Below the pieces are notes generated by a model. The model saw only the letters and a program-made list of their open reading frames with translations, was not told where the DNA came from and ran no database searches. 64,000 nt of DNA, from the NCBI GenBank assembly GCA_947471745.1, contig CANJKZ010001028.1:962501-1026500 (forward strand), written 5' to 3'. The stretch comes from Closterium sp. Naga37s-1. Lineage: Eukaryota; Streptophyta; Zygnematophyceae; Desmidiales; Closteriaceae. The stretch's first letter is position 1. Each line of letters starts with the position of its first letter. A program made the translations under genes and the position numbers. Of the stretch, positions 61,863 through 64,000 are shown piece after piece.

Positions 61863-64000
61863 ATGGCTAGCCCTACTGTTCTTACCTTTGATGCTGAGGG
61901 GCGTGCGGTTGACTTTGACGTGTGGGTTGACGACCTGCAGCTCTTTCTTCAGTGTGACTCTAGGGATGGAGTATCCCTTTTCGATCACACGTCCGGTGTC
62001 TCTACTGCACTTGCTGCCACTGCTGACAGTACGGTTCGCTCGCAGTGGACCACTCGTGACGCTGTTGCTCGCCTTGCTGTTTGTAGCCACCTTCCGTCTG
62101 CTAAGCGCGCCCACTTTGGCCAGTACAAGACTGCTCAGTCTTTGTATGACGCTGTAGTAGCGCGCTACTCCTCCCCAGCCACTGCTGCCCTCAACCGCCT
62201 CATGCTGCCGTACCTTTTCCCTGACCTTGCCGCTTTTGCCACAAACGCTGACCTCATTACTCACCTCCGCACTAGTGACGCCCGCTACCGAGCTGCGCTT
62301 CCCACTGAGTTCTGTGCCAAGAACCCCCCCCCCATGTACATCACCCTTTACTACCTAGTCACCCGCCTCCCTGACTCCCTTGCTTCAGTCAGGGACCACT
62401 TTCTCTCCCTTTGCCCCACCGAGCTCACCGTCGACCTGCTGGAGGAGCGCCTCACTGCAGCTGAGAAGAGTATCTTAGCTGTAGGTACTTCTGGCGGTGA
62501 CCCTCGCGCCCCTTTCTTTGAGGGGTGTTCCCCTGTCCCCCTTCGTCCCTCTGTTGCTTCTGCTGCTGGTGTCGACCTTGTTGGCACTGCGGAGGTCGGG
62601 GCTGCGTCTGCTCCTAGTGGGAGGCGCCGCAACAGCAAGGGCAAGGGGGGCAAGGGTGGTGGAGGGGACAGTGGGGGCGGCGGTGGAGGCGGTGGAGGAG
62701 GCCAAGGGGGTGGCGGTGGAGGTGGGGTTGGTGGCGGAGTGGGGGCTTCGGTGGCGGCGGTGGGGGTGGTGGAGGCAGCGGCAGCGGCGGTGGAGGCAGC
62801 GGCAGCGGTGGTGGAGGTGGCGGCGGTGGTGCTGGTCGAGGTGGAGCCGCGCAGCGTGGAGGCTTTGGTGGTAGCCAGCGCCAGCAGCAGCCGCGTTCCC
62901 GTGAGACCCCGTCGGCCCAGCAGCTTCGTGAGTGGTACGCTGGGCGTGGGAGGTCTGGGGGTGGTGGTCCCTGCACTTACGTTCTTCGCACCGGCGGGCG
63001 CCGTGGGGAGACGTGAGGGCTGCCACACATTGCACAGCGTTGCTTCGGTCGCCTGACTTACGCCTGGCGAGCCCAGTTTCCTGACGCTGTTGAGCTCCCT
63101 CGCTGGGGTGATCTGCTTAGGCAGAATGTTGCTATCTTTGATCTTGATTTCGATGCTATCCTTGCTGCCATGTATGCTGTGGCTGATACTGCTGAGGGTG
63201 ACTGTTACCTGTGTGTTCCGCCCAACCCGGGCATTGAGGCTACTGCTCTAGGTGCTAGTGCGTCTGCTGCTCCAGGTACTAATGAGTCGGCTGCTCCGGG
63301 TACTAGTGAGTCTGCTGCTCCAGGTGCTTGTGAGTCTGCTCCCTCTGGTACTGCACCTACTAAGGCCTTGCACACTTTCACACTTGACTCTGGTGCTTCG
63401 CGCTCCTTCTTTCGCGACAGCACCACACTCACGCCGCTCAGTCGGCCTGTCGCAGTCTTCCTGGCTGACCCCTCTGGGGGCCCAGTCCTTGCGCACTCCT
63501 CCACGGTTCTATAGTGTCCTGCGGCCCCGTCGGGCTTGCTGTCGGGACTCCACCTCCCCCCGTTCTCTACGAACTTGGTGAGTGGAGCTGACCTCCAGGA
63601 CGCGTGGGTTGACCAGTTCACCCCTGGAGGTCAGCGTATGACCCACTGCACTTGCTCTCGGACGGGCCGCCACCTGGCCACGTTCACCCGTCGGCCTGGG
63701 TCGAGTCTGTACACACTGACTACTACGTCTCCTCCGGTTGCTGCGTCTGGTCAGGTAGCCGCGTTTGGTTAGGTGTTTTATGCCGCGTCCAGGTCCAGTC
63801 TAGTGTTTGCCCCCTGCTCGTGTCGTCCTCTGTCGCACGAGACTCTCCTTTGGCACCACCGCCTTGGTCACCCCTCCCTGCCTCGTCTTCGAGGTATGGC
63901 CTCCCGTACCCTTGTCTCTGGTCTCCCCTGGTCCCTCCCTCCCCTTCCTCCGGGGCCTGCCCCTACCTGTGTTCCTTGTGTCGAGGGCCGGCAGCGCGCT
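61863..64000 (+). pseudogene. copia-j gag-protease-integrase (partial)
   Basis: Gag begins at 61863 (MASPTVLTFDAEGRAVDFDV) and is open to about 62745, where the Gly-rich tract changes frame. The knuckle reads CTYVLRTGGRRGET, then TGA (63014-63016) at the second Cys, then GLPHIAQRC. Protease (about 63170-63530) has an inserted SAAPGTSESAAPGACESA repeat and LHTFTLDSGASRSFFRD. A TAG at about 63512-63514 follows SSTVL. Integrase begins with HDETLLWHHRLGHPSLPRLR-like sequence at about 63830 and CVPCVEGRQR at the window end. Confidence 0.85.

Larger units (their letters stand above)
60814..64000 (+). mobile_element. Ty1/copia element j (runs off the window)
   Basis: This plus-strand copy is inserted in copia-i. 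The 5' LTR is 60814-60944 (131 bp, TGTCGAACAT...TTTTGACA), then the primer site TGGTATTATGAGC (60945-60957). After a GC-rich leader (about 61020-61790) come gag, protease and the start of integrase, cut by the window end. The left flank is CTTCC; its duplicate should lie beyond the right end. Confidence 0.88.

Overview
The window is eukaryotic nuclear DNA, most likely from a green plant-lineage alga. A streptophyte such as a zygnematophyte is my guess; the sequence cannot settle the species. Evidence for eukaryotic DNA: many GT-AG introns, a 13-exon glycoside hydrolase gene, Ty1/copia elements with the plant-typical initiator-Met primer site (TGGTATCAGAGC), a Ty3/gypsy element, a pogo-type DNA transposon, and many minisatellites. 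I saw no tRNA, rRNA or CRISPR locus.

Region 1 (1-32382) is one nested transposon block. The outermost element is a Ty3/gypsy retrotransposon on the minus strand, 847-32377, still flanked by a perfect 5-bp target duplication (ACATT). Five copia segments (a-e) of one short-LTR lineage have split it. Copia-d (17702-24777, TSD GTCGG, LTRs differing at 1 of 132 bases) and copia-e (25027-32119, TSD CGAAG, 3 differences in 135) keep both ends. Copies a, b and c are truncated, and b is joined to an inverted piece of gypsy integrase. Each copia copy with a preserved 5' end has a GC-rich tandem-repeat leader, a gag with a Gly-rich tract and unusual zinc knuckle, a protease, an integrase, a variable low-complexity linker and RT/RNase H. 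All have stop codons.

Region 2 (32383-34100) is the locus the gypsy element hit. It holds an unrecognised 198-codon ORF and inverted-repeat sequence.

Region 3 (34148-49425) holds the only clear host gene, a membrane-anchored GH31 glycoside hydrolase on the minus strand (34148-46334). Several of its introns contain a different minisatellite each. Divergent to it on the plus strand are remains of a GH31 paralogue (about 47533-49425) with matching intron positions and phases.

Region 4 (49890-58087): an older copia lineage (f, with fragment g sharing an LTR). Its 3' LTR was hit at a TA by two pogo-type elements lying side by side: a 524-bp MITE and a 3.0-kb copy with a four-exon transposase and an intact DDD triad.

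Region 5 (58088-64000) returns to the short-LTR copia lineage: a minus-strand 3' end (h) joined head-to-head to a plus-strand copy (i), which is interrupted by another copy (j) that runs off the window.
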